From positions 62,001 to 126,000 of the forward strand of contig JAVKIE010000007.1 of NCBI GenBank assembly GCA_031459615.1: 64,000 nt of DNA, in the 5' to 3' direction. The translations under genes and the position numbers were made by a program. A model generated the notes under the pieces. That model was not told where the DNA came from and ran no database searches. It saw only the letters and a program-made list of their open reading frames with translations. Origin of the DNA: Calidihabitans tengchongensis. GTDB taxonomy: Bacteria; Sysuimicrobiota; Sysuimicrobiia; Sysuimicrobiales; Kaftiobacteriaceae. This document shows positions 51,245 to 59,654 of this stretch, one piece after another; the first letter of the stretch is position 1; each line of letters begins with the position of its first letter.

Positions 51245-52603
51245 ATGGACAGCGTCAAGTACCTGCTGGACGAAACCCAGATTCCCCGGGCCTGGTACAA
51301 CATCCAGGCCGACTTGCCGGTGCCCCTGCCGCCCGTCATCCACCCCGGGACCAAGCAGCCCATCGGGCCCGACGATCTGGCCCCGCTGTTTCCCATGGAC
51401 CTGATCGCCCAGGAGGTGAGCACCGAACGCGAGGTTCCCATTCCCGAGCCCGTGCGCGACGTGTACCGCCTGTGGCGGCCCACGCCGCTGTACCGGGCCC
51501 GGCGGCTGGAGCGGGCCCTGGACACGCCTGCGCGGATCTACTACAAGTACGAGGGCACCAGCCCTGCCGGCAGCCACAAGCCCAACACCGCAGTCGCCCA
51601 GGCCTTCTACAACAAGCAGGCCGGCGTGCGCCGGCTCACCACCGAGACCGGCGCCGGGCAGTGGGGCAGCGCCCTGGCCCTGGCCTGCCGCCTGTTCGGC
51701 CTGGAGTGCACCGTGTACATGGTGCGCGTCAGCTACGAGCAGAAGCCCTACCGCAAGGTGATGATGCAGACCTGGGGCGCCGAGGTCATCCCCAGCCCCA
51801 GCCCCCGCACCCGGGCGGGCCGGGCGATTCTGGAGCGGGATCCCGACTCGCCGGGCAGCCTGGGCATCGCCATCAGCGAGGCGGTGGAGGATGCCGCCAC
51901 CCACGACGACACCAAGTACTCCCTGGGCAGCGTGCTCAACCACGTCCTCATGCACCAGACGGTCATCGGCCTGGAGGCCAAGCGGCAGATGGAGATGGCC
52001 GGGGACTACCCGGACGTGGTCATCGGGTGCATCGGCGGCGGCAGCAACATGGCGGGGCTGACATTCCCGTTCCTGGCCGACAAGTTCAAGGGAAAGGACG
52101 TCCGGGTCGTGGCCGTGGAGCCGGAGGCGTGCCCGTCCCTGACCCGGGGCAGGTACCTGTACGACTTCGGGGACACCGCCGCCACCACCCCGCTGCTGAA
52201 GATGTACACCCTCGGCCACTCCTTTGTTCCGCCCGCCATCCACGCCGGCGGGCTGCGCTACCACGGGGACGCGCCCCTGGTCTGCCTGCTGTACCACCAC
52301 GGCTACATCGAGGCCGTCGCCTATCCCCAGCGGGCGGTGTTCGACGCCGCGGTGCAGTTCGCCCGGGCGGAGGGAATCATCCCGGCGCCCGAGTCCGCCC
52401 ACGCGGTGCGCAAGGCCATCGACGAGGCCCTGGAGGCCAGGCGGGACGGGCGGGCGCGGGTCATCCTGTTCAACCTCAGCGGCCACGGGCACTTCGACCT
52501 CAAGGCCTATGAGGACTTCCTGGCCGGGCGCCTGGAGGACTACGCCTACCCCCGCCAGCAGGTGGAGGCGGCGTTGCGGGAGCTGGCGGCGATCCAGCCC
52601 TGA
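51245..52603 (+). CDS. trpB2: Tryptophan synthase beta-like protein TrpB2
   Basis: 452 residues from ATG 51245 with AGGAGGT upstream. It has the long TrpB2 N-terminus (WYNIQADLPVPLPPVIHPGTKQPIGPDDLAPLFP) and the PLP lysine in YYKYEGTSPAGSHKPNTA. GCIGGGSNMAGL binds the cofactor phosphate. TrpB2 joins serine and indole to make tryptophan, and differs from TrpB1 in not requiring TrpA. The Trp T-box upstream supports a role in tryptophan supply. It stands alone; no other trp genes are in the window. Confidence 0.93.
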   Translation: MDSVKYLLDETQIPRAWYNIQADLPVPLPPVIHPGTKQPIGPDDLAPLFPMDLIAQEVSTEREVPIPEPVRDVYRLWRPTPLYRARRLERALDTPARIYYKYEGTSPAGSHKPNTAVAQAFYNKQAGVRRLTTETGAGQWGSALALACRLFGLECTVYMVRVSYEQKPYRKVMMQTWGAEVIPSPSPRTRAGRAILERDPDSPGSLGIAISEAVEDAATHDDTKYSLGSVLNHVLMHQTVIGLEAKRQMEMAGDYPDVVIGCIGGGSNMAGLTFPFLADKFKGKDVRVVAVEPEACPSLTRGRYLYDFGDTAATTPLLKMYTLGHSFVPPAIHAGGLRYHGDAPLVCLLYHHGYIEAVAYPQRAVFDAAVQFARAEGIIPAPESAHAVRKAIDEALEARRDGRARVILFNLSGHGHFDLKAYEDFLAGRLEDYAYPRQQVEAALRELAAIQP

Positions 52604-52709
52604 GGCGCAGGCGCGGGGCCGCGACCTCACAGGGGCTTTCATCTCCCCCGCGGGGCGGAGGCGGGATCTCTGACGTGTGGGGGATCCGCGATGCGACCCC
52701 CGTGTGACT

Positions 52710-52745
52710 CCCCTCTCCCCCGTGGGGAGAGGGGACGGGTGAGGG
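52710..52745. repeat. REP-like palindrome, copy 2 / bidirectional terminator
   Basis: CCCCTCTCCCC-CGT-GGGGAGAGGGG (52710-52734) is a perfect 11-bp stem, followed by ACGGGTGAGGG. It lies between the convergent trpB2 and DtxR-like genes and shares its core with copy 1 at 50847-50877. Confidence 0.65.
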
Positions 52746-52748
52746 GCT

Positions 52749-53441
52749 CTACGTGGAGGGCGTGGCGTTCCCGCGCTCCCGCAGGTCCACCCGAATCCGG
52801 GCCGCCACCTCCCGCCCGATGGCCTGTCGCCGCCCTCCCACCGAGATGGTCAGCGGCCCGTTGAAGGGCGCGATCTCCTCCACGTCCACCGCGGCTCCGG
52901 GCACCAGCCCCAGCCCTGCCAGGTAGGCCACCATGGCCGAATCCTCTTCGGGAATCGCCGCCACCCGGCCCCGCGTCCCCGGGCCGGCGTCCAGCAGGGT
53001 GTGAGATGGAGGTGGTTCGGAACTCTCGCCGGGGATGGGCAGGCCGTGGGGGCAGGTGCAGGGGTGGCCGAGGACGTCCGCCAGGCGCGCCTCCACCTCC
53101 TCGCTGATGACGTGCTCCATCTTGCACGCCTCGTCGTACACCCTGGGCAGATCCAGGCGGAGCACGTCGGTCAGCAACCTCTCGGCCAGCCGCAGCCGGC
53201 GCACCACCTTGGTGGCCCGCTCCAGACCCGCGGGGGTCAGGTGGAACCCGTCCTCTCCGGCCCCGCGGACCAGCCCCTGGTGCTCCAGCCGCCGCAGCAT
53301 CTCCCACGCCGAGGGGGTGGCCACGCCCATGAACTCGGCGACTTTGGAGGCCGTCACCGGCGGGGCCGCCTGCTGGACCGTGTACACCGCCTTCAGGTAC
53401 ATCTCGACGCGCTCGGTTTTGGAGATGTCGTGGGTGGTCAT
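52749..53441 (-). CDS. DtxR/IdeR/MntR-family metal-dependent regulator
   Basis: 230 residues from ATG 53441. The N-terminal wHTH (YLKAVYTVQQAAPPVTASKVAEFMGVATPSAWEMLRRLEHQGLV) is followed by the metal-binding dimerisation region with DEACKMEHVISEEVEARL, where Cys/Glu/His ligands sit, and CTCPHGLPIP. The C-terminal FeoA-like SH3 part includes GLVPGAAVDVEEIAPFNGPLTISVGGRRQAIG. It represses iron or manganese genes when metal is abundant. It overlaps the Fur-like gene by 4 bp. A DtxR-type box lies upstream of the neighbouring FTR1 gene. Confidence 0.9.
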   Translation of the reverse strand: MTTHDISKTERVEMYLKAVYTVQQAAPPVTASKVAEFMGVATPSAWEMLRRLEHQGLVRGAGEDGFHLTPAGLERATKVVRRLRLAERLLTDVLRLDLPRVYDEACKMEHVISEEVEARLADVLGHPCTCPHGLPIPGESSEPPPSHTLLDAGPGTRGRVAAIPEEDSAMVAYLAGLGLVPGAAVDVEEIAPFNGPLTISVGGRRQAIGREVAARIRVDLRERGNATPST

Positions 53442-53854
53442 CGGCACTCGGCGCAGATGCCGCGGAACACGATCTCGTGGTCGGTGATCACGAACCCCTG
53501 GCGCTGGTCCGGCGGGACGTCCAGGGGGCCGGGGTCCACGAACACGTCGCGGGTCTTGCCGCACTTCACGCACACCACGTGGTGGTGGCGGCGCGGGTCC
53601 ACGCACACCCGCATCCCGCCGGTGCCCACGTGCAGGGCCCGGATCACCCGCATCGCCGCCAGTTCTTCCAGGGTGCTGTAGACGGTGCGCAGGGACAGGG
53701 TGGGCATCTCCCGGGCCGCCCGCACGTACAGCGCCTCGGCGGTCGGGTGGTCTTCCTGCAGGCGCTCGATCAGCCTGAACAGCAGGGCGCGCTGTGGGGT
53801 GACCCGTCGGCCCCGGGCGCGGAACGCCTGGGCCAGCTTCGCGGCGGTTATCAT
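53438..53854 (-). CDS. Fur-family (Fur/PerR-like) regulator
   Basis: 138 residues. The wHTH RRVTPQRALLFRLIERLQEDHPTAEALYVRAAREMPTLSLRTVYSTLEEL is followed by DPRRHHHVVCVKCGKTRDV, giving the His-rich metal site and the structural zinc pair CVKC, with a second pair ICAEC at the C-terminus. It is likely an iron or peroxide sensor. It is translationally coupled (4-bp overlap) to the DtxR-like gene, an unusual pairing of two iron regulators. Confidence 0.9.
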   Translation of the reverse strand: MITAAKLAQAFRARGRRVTPQRALLFRLIERLQEDHPTAEALYVRAAREMPTLSLRTVYSTLEELAAMRVIRALHVGTGGMRVCVDPRRHHHVVCVKCGKTRDVFVDPGPLDVPPDQRQGFVITDHEIVFRGICAECR

Positions 53855-53870
53855 CGCGTCAGGGTTCCTG

Positions 53871-53882
53871 ACAACGCTTGTT
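53871..53882 (-). promoter_or_regulatory. Candidate autoregulatory operator for the Fur-like gene
   Basis: ACAACGCTTGTT, with ACAA/TTGT arms around CGCT, lies 17-28 bp upstream of the Fur-family start codon. It is a plausible site for this regulator but does not match the classic 19-bp Fur box. The remaining spacer to 54056 holds the ftr1 promoter. Confidence 0.4.
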
Positions 53883-53988
53883 AGGATGCCGTCGCTGCGG
53901 CAGGAAAACCCCCGGTGGATGCGGGTTTTTCACGCCTCCTCCAGTTAACCACCCCCCTGTTAGGCCTGTCAATCAGTCCCCAAATGGA

Positions 53989-54019
53989 TTGACGGAACTC
54001 AGGTATTAGGCTAGCCTGA
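53989..54019 (+). promoter_or_regulatory. FTR1 promoter with DtxR/IdeR-type iron box
   Basis: A TTGACG -35 at 53989-53994 and TAGCCT -10 at 54012-54017 (17-bp spacer) precede the permease. The inverted repeat TTAGGCTAGCCTGA at 54006-54019 (palindromic core AGGCTAGCCT) overlaps the -10 and resembles the DtxR/IdeR consensus TTAGGTTAGSCTAACCTAA. Repression by the adjacent DtxR-like protein under iron-replete conditions is expected. Confidence 0.65.
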
Positions 54020-54056
54020 TCGCGCTTTTCGACCGCCGGTACCCGGGGAGGAGGAT

Positions 54057-54887
54057 ATGGGAGCTGCCCTGCTCGTCACGCTGCGGGAGGGACTGGAGGC
54101 TGCCCTGATCGTGGGCATCATCCTGGCGTACCTGGCCAGGACCGGCCATCGGGCCAAGTTCGGCCTGGTGTGGACGGGGACGGGACTGGCCGTGGGGGTG
54201 AGCCTGCTGGCGGGCGCGGCCATCTTCCTGACCGCCGGGCAGCTGGAAGGACGCGTCGAAGAGATCTTTGAGGGGACCGCGATGTTCACGGCTGCCGGCG
54301 TGCTGACCTACATGGTCTTCTGGATGCGCCGGCAGGCCATCAACATCCGCGCCCACCTGCAGGCCCAGGTGAGTACCGCCCTGGCGCGGGGATCGTCGAC
54401 CGCCCTGGTCCTGCTGGCGTTCGTCGCCGTGGGGCGGGAGGGGATCGAGACGGCGCTGTTCATGTTTGCGGCGGCCCAGAGCGCCACGGCGCTGCAGACC
54501 GTCGCCGGCGGGGTGCTGGGGTTGGGAACGGCGGTCTTGCTGGGCTACCTGCTGTACCGGGGAACCTATCGGCTCAACCTGCGGGCGTTCTTCAACATCA
54601 CCAGCGTGCTGCTGCTCCTGTTCGGCGCCGGCCTGCTGGCCCACGGCATCCACGAATACCAGGAGGCTGGCCTGCTGCCCGTGATGGTCGAACAGGTCTG
54701 GGACACGAGCCGGATCCTGTCGGAAAAGTCGGTGGCGGGCAGTCTGCTGGGAGCGGTCTTTGGCTACAACGCCAACCCGTCTCTGCTGGAGGTGCTGGCC
54801 TACGGGCTGTACCTGCTGGGCGTCGGGTGGGCGTACTTCCGGCCACCCACCGCCCGGGAGCTGGCCGCCCACCACGCACGCGCCTAG
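54057..54887 (+). CDS. FTR1/EfeU-family iron permease
   Basis: 276 residues, seven hydrophobic segments. The first helix contains REGLEAALIVGIILA (RExxE iron-binding motif) and the fourth AVGREGIETALFMFAAA, the two motifs that define the family. It imports ferric or ferrous iron across the membrane; EfeO/EfeB partners are not in the window. GGGAGGAGG precedes ATG 54057. The DtxR-type box upstream ties it to the divergent DtxR-like/Fur-like pair. Confidence 0.92.
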   Translation: MGAALLVTLREGLEAALIVGIILAYLARTGHRAKFGLVWTGTGLAVGVSLLAGAAIFLTAGQLEGRVEEIFEGTAMFTAAGVLTYMVFWMRRQAINIRAHLQAQVSTALARGSSTALVLLAFVAVGREGIETALFMFAAAQSATALQTVAGGVLGLGTAVLLGYLLYRGTYRLNLRAFFNITSVLLLLFGAGLLAHGIHEYQEAGLLPVMVEQVWDTSRILSEKSVAGSLLGAVFGYNANPSLLEVLAYGLYLLGVGWAYFRPPTARELAAHHARA

Positions 54888-54920
54888 GGGGTTCCAGCGG
54901 CGCCGGGCGCCCGTCGAGCC

Positions 54921-55739
54921 GTGACCACCGACGAGATCATGGCCGTGGCGCTGCGCCTGGCCGGGTGGGATCGGGTGCCCGGAGACTCGGCGGTGTTTGT
55001 GCCTGGAGACCGCATCCGCCGGGCGCTGTTCGGGCTGGACGTCGGCGTGGCCGAGCTGCAGCTGGCGCGCGCGCTGGGCGCCGATCTGGTCATCGCCCAC
55101 CACCCGCCGGCTCCGCCGGCCGGCGCCTGGCAGGTGTTCTCCCGGCACGTGGAGTTCATGACCGCCGCCGGAGTCCCGGCCGAGGCGGCGCAGGAGGCGG
55201 TGGCCGAACGCCTGGAAGCGCTGCGGCTGCGGGCCCACGTGGCCAACACCGACCACGTGCCCTCGGCCGCCCGGCTGCTCCGGATGCCGTTCATGAACAT
55301 CCACGCGCCGCTGGACGAAGTCGGGCGCCGTCGGGTGGTCGAGGTGGTGGACGCCGTGCTCCGCGCGAGTCCCGCCACCGCCGGGGATCTCGTGGACGCG
55401 CTGGGGGCGCTCCCGGAGGTGCGGGCCGCCCCGGTGCCGGTCCGCCTGGCCCTGGGCGACCCCGGCGCGCCGGTGCGCCGGGTGGTGGTGGCCCACGGCG
55501 CCTACACCAACGGCGGCTACCCGGTGGCCCGCACCTGCTTCGCCCACGGGGTGGACGCGGTCATCTACCTGCACATCGACTTTGCCGACCTGCAGCGTCT
55601 GCGGGCCGACGGCCGCGGCGTCCTGATCCTGCTGGGGCACTTGGCCGGGGACTCCCTGGGGTTCACCCCGTTCCTGGCCGAGCTGCGCCGCCGCGGTCTG
55701 GAGGTCGTGACCTTCAGCGGGGTGGTGGAGCCCCATTAG
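54921..55739 (+). CDS. Nif3/DUF34-like metal-binding protein
   Basis: 272 residues from GTG 54921. The family motif LVIAHHPPAPP carries the paired His of the dinuclear metal site, with NTDHVPSAARLL and the C-terminal region VDAVIYLHIDFADLQRL and GHLAGDSLGF. Nif3-like proteins are conserved but their biochemical role is unsettled (proposed GTP cyclohydrolase-like or metal-binding). No operon partner in its direction. Confidence 0.82.
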   Translation: MTTDEIMAVALRLAGWDRVPGDSAVFVPGDRIRRALFGLDVGVAELQLARALGADLVIAHHPPAPPAGAWQVFSRHVEFMTAAGVPAEAAQEAVAERLEALRLRAHVANTDHVPSAARLLRMPFMNIHAPLDEVGRRRVVEVVDAVLRASPATAGDLVDALGALPEVRAAPVPVRLALGDPGAPVRRVVVAHGAYTNGGYPVARTCFAHGVDAVIYLHIDFADLQRLRADGRGVLILLGHLAGDSLGFTPFLAELRRRGLEVVTFSGVVEPH

Positions 55740-55874
55740 GTGTCGGGAGCCGGGTCTCCAGCCGGGGGCGTCGTCCCGTGGCGGCCCGGGACCGTCAACC
55801 CCAGGCGGGTCAGTTCACCTTCAACCTCCAACCTCCCTCCGTAGGCGCGAGGTTCCGCATCCCGCGCCCCTTCC

Positions 55875-55883
55875 TGGTACAAT
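55875..55883 (+). promoter_or_regulatory. Extended -10 promoter of lipB, leaderless
   Basis: TGGTACAAT (extended -10) at 55875-55883 is 10 bp upstream of ATG 55894 and 7 bp upstream of GTG 55891, so transcription should start at or next to the start codon. Confidence 0.55.
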
Positions 55884-55893
55884 CACCTGTGTG

Positions 55894-56601
55894 ATGGCAC
55901 CCCGCCGACCCTGGCTGCTGGACCTGCCCGGACGCACGCCCTACGCCGAGGCCTGGGCGCTGCAGAAGCGCCTGGTGGCCGCGCGCCAGCAGGACCGGAT
56001 CGGCGACGGCCTCATCCTGCTGGAGCACCCTCCGGTGATTACCATGGGCCGCTCGGCCCGCGCCGAGCACCTGCTGGTGCCGCGGGAGATTCTCCTCCGG
56101 CAGGGGTTTGAGGTCTACGAGGTGGAGCGCGGCGGCAGCGTCACCTACCACGGCCCGGGCCAGCTGGTCGGCTACCCGATCCTGCACCTGACGACCTTTG
56201 ACGTGGTGGGCTTCGTGCGCGCCCTGGAGGAGACCCTCATCCGCACCCTGCGCGGCTACGGCATCGACGCGGCGCGGCTGGCGGGCTACCCGGGCGTGTG
56301 GGTCGGCGACGCGAAGATCGCGGCGGTGGGGGTGGCCGTCAAACGGAAGGTCACCATGCACGGCTTTGCCCTCAACGTGGACCCCGACCTGTCCCGCTTT
56401 GCCGTCATCAACCCGTGCGGCCTGGGCCGGCCGGTGACATCCATGGCGCGGCTCCTGGGCCGGCCGTGCGCCGTCGACGAGGTGCGCCCGGCCTACCGGC
56501 GGGCGTTCTGCGAGGTCTTCGCCCTCGACCTGGAGCCGGCGACCGCCGACGACCTGGACCGCGCCCTGGCTCCCGACGCCGGACCGGCGGTGCCGGCCTG
56601 A
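55894..56601 (+). CDS. lipB: Lipoyl(octanoyl) transferase
   Basis: 235 residues from ATG 55894 (GTG 55891 is an in-frame alternative). RGGSVTYHGPGQLVGYPILHL is the family substrate-binding motif; catalytic Cys at ~175 in AVINPCGLGR and Lys at ~141 in VGDAKIAAVGVAV form the dyad. LipB moves octanoyl from acyl carrier protein onto lipoyl domains. It probably has no leader sequence. The next gene starts inside its stop codon (TGATG). Confidence 0.94.
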   Translation: MAPRRPWLLDLPGRTPYAEAWALQKRLVAARQQDRIGDGLILLEHPPVITMGRSARAEHLLVPREILLRQGFEVYEVERGGSVTYHGPGQLVGYPILHLTTFDVVGFVRALEETLIRTLRGYGIDAARLAGYPGVWVGDAKIAAVGVAVKRKVTMHGFALNVDPDLSRFAVINPCGLGRPVTSMARLLGRPCAVDEVRPAYRRAFCEVFALDLEPATADDLDRALAPDAGPAVPA

Positions 56602-57752
56602 TGCCCGTGGCCCGCCGTCGGTTTGAGACCCGCGCCATCCACGAGGGCCAGCCGCCCGACCCCGCCACCGGCGCCGTCATCCCGCCCATCTACCAGACGT
56701 CCACCTTCGCCCAGTCGGCTCCCGGCGTCCACAAGGGATACGAGTACAGCCGCACAGCCAACCCCACCCGCACGGCCCTGGAGACCTGCCTGGCGTCCCT
56801 GGAGGAGGCCCGCTACGGCCTGGCCTTTGCCTCGGGGATGGCCGCCCTGACCACGGTGGGGTACCTGCTGAACCCCGGCGACCGGGTTCTGGCCCCCGAC
56901 GACGTCTACGGGGGCACGTACCGGCTACTGGTGCGGATCCTGCGCCGCTACGGCGTCGAGTCCGCCTTCGTGGACATGACCGACCTCGGGCAGGTGGAGT
57001 CGGCCCTGCGAGCGCACCCCCGGCTGGTGCTGGTGGAGACCCCCACCAACCCGTACCTGAAGATCCTGGACATCGCCGCCATCGCCGAGCGGGCCCATGC
57101 CCGCGACGCCCTGGTGGTGGTGGACAACACCTTCGCCTCCCCTTACTTCCAGCGGCCCCTCACGCTGGGCGCGGACATCGTGGTCCACTCCACCACCAAG
57201 TACCTCGGCGGCCACAGCGACGTGGTGGGCGGGGCGGTCCTGACCAACAGCAAGGACATCTACGAAACCCTCAAGTTCCACCAGAACGCCGCCGGGGCCG
57301 TGCCCGGGCCGTTTGACTGCTGGCTGGTCCTGCGGGGCATCAAGACCCTGGCGGTGCGCATGGAGCGCCACGCCCGCAACGCCCGGCTCGTGGCCGAGTT
57401 CCTCCGGGGCCACCCCGCGGTCCGCCGGGTGTTCTACCCGGGGCTGCCCGACCACCCCGGCCACGACCTGGCCCGGCGGCAGATGACAGGGTTCGGGGGG
57501 ATGGTGTCGTTCATCGTGGCCGGAGGGGGCGCGGCGGCGCGCGCCGTGGCCTCCGCCACCCGGGTGTTCACCCTGGCCGAGAGCCTGGGAGGGGTGGAGT
57601 CGTTGCTGGACCACCCGGCCAGCATGACCCACGCCAGCCTGGCCGGGTCGCCCCTGGAGGTGGACGAGGGACTGATCCGCCTGTCGGTGGGATTGGAGCA
57701 CCCGGATGACCTGATCGAAGACCTCCGCCAGGCCCTGGCCCGGGCCGGCTGA
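56601..57752 (+). CDS. Cystathionine gamma-synthase/gamma-lyase family protein
   Basis: 383 residues from ATG 56601. Class: Cys/Met-metabolism PLP enzyme. PLP Lys is K200 in HSTTKYLGGHSDVVGG; other family blocks are SGMAALTT, ETPTNPYLKILDI and YEYSRTANPTRTALE. It either makes cystathionine from an activated homoserine and cysteine, or cleaves cystathionine to cysteine. With the cystathionine beta-synthase located 0.4 kb downstream, reverse trans-sulfuration (lyase) is favoured, but sequence does not settle it. Confidence 0.9.
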   Translation: MPVARRRFETRAIHEGQPPDPATGAVIPPIYQTSTFAQSAPGVHKGYEYSRTANPTRTALETCLASLEEARYGLAFASGMAALTTVGYLLNPGDRVLAPDDVYGGTYRLLVRILRRYGVESAFVDMTDLGQVESALRAHPRLVLVETPTNPYLKILDIAAIAERAHARDALVVVDNTFASPYFQRPLTLGADIVVHSTTKYLGGHSDVVGGAVLTNSKDIYETLKFHQNAAGAVPGPFDCWLVLRGIKTLAVRMERHARNARLVAEFLRGHPAVRRVFYPGLPDHPGHDLARRQMTGFGGMVSFIVAGGGAAARAVASATRVFTLAESLGGVESLLDHPASMTHASLAGSPLEVDEGLIRLSVGLEHPDDLIEDLRQALARAG

Positions 57753-57836
57753 GCGTTCCGCCGGGGCCGCCCCGCCTGCGGTCTGCCCTCCCGCCGGGCC
57801 GACAGTGTAGACTGGTCACGAGGAGGCGACGGACCC

Positions 57837-58169
57837 GTGCCGACCGTGTACGTTCCCACGCCGCTGCGCCGGGTCACCGGCGGCCAGAGCACGATCCGGG
57901 TGGCGGGGGGCACCGTGGGCGAGGTGCTGGAGGCCCTGGACCGCCAGTACCCCGGCATCCGCAGCCAGCTGTGTGACGACAGCGGCCAGGTGCGGTCGTT
58001 CATCAACGTCTTCGTCAACGGCACCGAGATCCGCCAGCTGCAGGGGCTGGCGACCCCGGTGCGGGACACCGACGAGGTGTCCATCATCCCCGCCATGGCG
58101 GGCGGGGAAAGCGGGTCCCGGATCCCGGACCCCGCCGCTCAGGGAGGACCGCCGTGCCCCGCAAAGTGA
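57837..58169 (+). CDS. MoaD/ThiS-like sulfur-carrier protein, CysO type
   Basis: 110 residues from GTG 57837, AGGAGG 10 bp upstream, and a TAGACT -10 at 57808-57813. The ubiquitin-like fold ends AMAGG at residues 86-90, like MoaD and CysO, but a further 20 residues follow (ESGSRIPDPAAQGGPPCPAK). A C-terminal Gly-Gly is normally needed for adenylation and thiocarboxylate formation, so the tail would have to be removed by a protease such as Mec, or the carrier may be inactive. Its end overlaps the cystathionine beta-synthase gene by 16 bp. Confidence 0.85.
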   Translation: MPTVYVPTPLRRVTGGQSTIRVAGGTVGEVLEALDRQYPGIRSQLCDDSGQVRSFINVFVNGTEIRQLQGLATPVRDTDEVSIIPAMAGGESGSRIPDPAAQGGPPCPAK

Positions 58170-59578
58170 CCGCCGCCTCGCGCCGATCGCGCCGCCGCGC
58201 CCGGCCCCACGAGGAGATCTACGACACCGTCCTGGACGTCGTCGGCCGCACGCCCCTGGTGCGCCTGCACCGGGTGACCCGGGACGTCCGGGCCGAGGTG
58301 GTGGCCAAGCTGGAGTTTCTCAACCCCGGAGGGTCGGTGAAGGACCGGATCGGTCCGGCCATGATCGCCGACGCCGAGCGCCGGGGACTGTTGCGGCCCG
58401 GCGGCACGATCGTGGAGGCCACCTCCGGCAACACGGGCGTGGGACTGGCCATCGCCGCCGCCGTGCGCGGGTACCGGACGGTCTTCGTGATGCCCGACAA
58501 GATGTCCGAGGAGAAGATCCGGCTGCTGCGGGCGTTCGGCGCGCGGGTGGTGATCACCCCCACCGCCGTCCCCCCCGACGACCCGCGGTCGTACTACAGC
58601 GTGAGCCGTCGGATTGCCGAGGAGACTCCCAACAGCTTCTACGCCAACCAGTACGCCAACCCGGCCAACCCCCGGGCGCACTACGAGACCACCGGCCCGG
58701 AGATCTGGCGGCAGACCGGCGGGCGGGTGGACGTCCTGGTGGCCGGCATGGGCACCGGCGGCACCATCTCGGGGGCGGGCCGGTACCTCAAGGAGCGCAA
58801 TCCCCGCGTGCGGGTGGTGGGCGTGGACCCGGTGGGCTCGGTCTACTACGACTACGTCCGTACGGGCCGCCTGCCCGAGCCCCGCACCTACAAGGTGGAG
58901 GGCATCGGGGAGGACTTCCTCCCCCAGACCATGGACTTCGGGGTCGTGGACGAGGTGGTCCAGGTCTCGGACCGGGAGGCGTTCCTGATGACCCGCCGCC
59001 TGGTGCGGGAGGAGGGGCTGTTCTGCGGGGGCAGCAGTGGCGCGGCGGTGGCCGGGGCGCTCAAGTACCTGCGGGGCCTGCCCGACGCCGGGGCCGGCCT
59101 GCGGGTGGTGGTCATCCTGCCCGACTCGGGGTCCCGCTACCTGTCCAAGATCTTCTCCGACGACTGGATGCGCGAGCACGGCTTTCTGGACGTGGAGCGG
59201 GGGACGGTGGCGGACCTGGTGCGCACCCGGCGCCTGCCCCTGGTCACCGCCGCCCGCACCGACCCCATCAGCGACGTGATCGCCAAGATGAAGCAGTACG
59301 ACGTCTCCCAGCTCCCGGTGCTGGAGGACGGGCGCCTGGTGGGCATGGTCAGCGAGGTGGACGTGCTGCGCTACCTGCTGGACCCGTCCCACCGCCCCGA
59401 CGACCCCATCCAGCCCCTCATCGACCCGGCGCCGCCGGTGGTGTCCCCCGACACGCCCGTTGACGCCCTGGCCGACATCTTCCTGGCGGCCGGCGCCGTC
59501 GTGGTGGTGGACCACGGGACGGTGGTGGGGATCGTCACCAAGATCGACGTCATCGACCACCTGGCCCGCCGCCCCTGA
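58154..59578 (+). CDS. Cystathionine beta-synthase (PLP domain plus CBS domain pair)
   Basis: 474 residues from GTG 58154. Residues ~25-340 are a fold-type II PLP domain: K63 in FLNPGGSVKDR, EATSGNTGVGLAIA, GMGTGGTISGAGRYLKE. Residues ~345-474 hold two CBS motifs (ISDVIAKMKQYDVSQLPVLEDGRLVGMV and VDALADIFLAAGAVVVVDHGTVVGIVTKIDV), usually binding SAM or ATP as a regulator. It condenses serine (or homologue) and homocysteine to cystathionine. With the gamma-lyase it forms a reverse trans-sulfuration pair. Confidence 0.88.
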   Translation: MPRKVTAASRRSRRRARPHEEIYDTVLDVVGRTPLVRLHRVTRDVRAEVVAKLEFLNPGGSVKDRIGPAMIADAERRGLLRPGGTIVEATSGNTGVGLAIAAAVRGYRTVFVMPDKMSEEKIRLLRAFGARVVITPTAVPPDDPRSYYSVSRRIAEETPNSFYANQYANPANPRAHYETTGPEIWRQTGGRVDVLVAGMGTGGTISGAGRYLKERNPRVRVVGVDPVGSVYYDYVRTGRLPEPRTYKVEGIGEDFLPQTMDFGVVDEVVQVSDREAFLMTRRLVREEGLFCGGSSGAAVAGALKYLRGLPDAGAGLRVVVILPDSGSRYLSKIFSDDWMREHGFLDVERGTVADLVRTRRLPLVTAARTDPISDVIAKMKQYDVSQLPVLEDGRLVGMVSEVDVLRYLLDPSHRPDDPIQPLIDPAPPVVSPDTPVDALADIFLAAGAVVVVDHGTVVGIVTKIDVIDHLARRP

Positions 59579-59654
59579 ATCCCGCCGGCCGGTGCGGATC
59601 CCTGATCCCGCCCTCCCCGAAGAGGTGTGCTGCCGGGCCGGACTGTATAGACTA

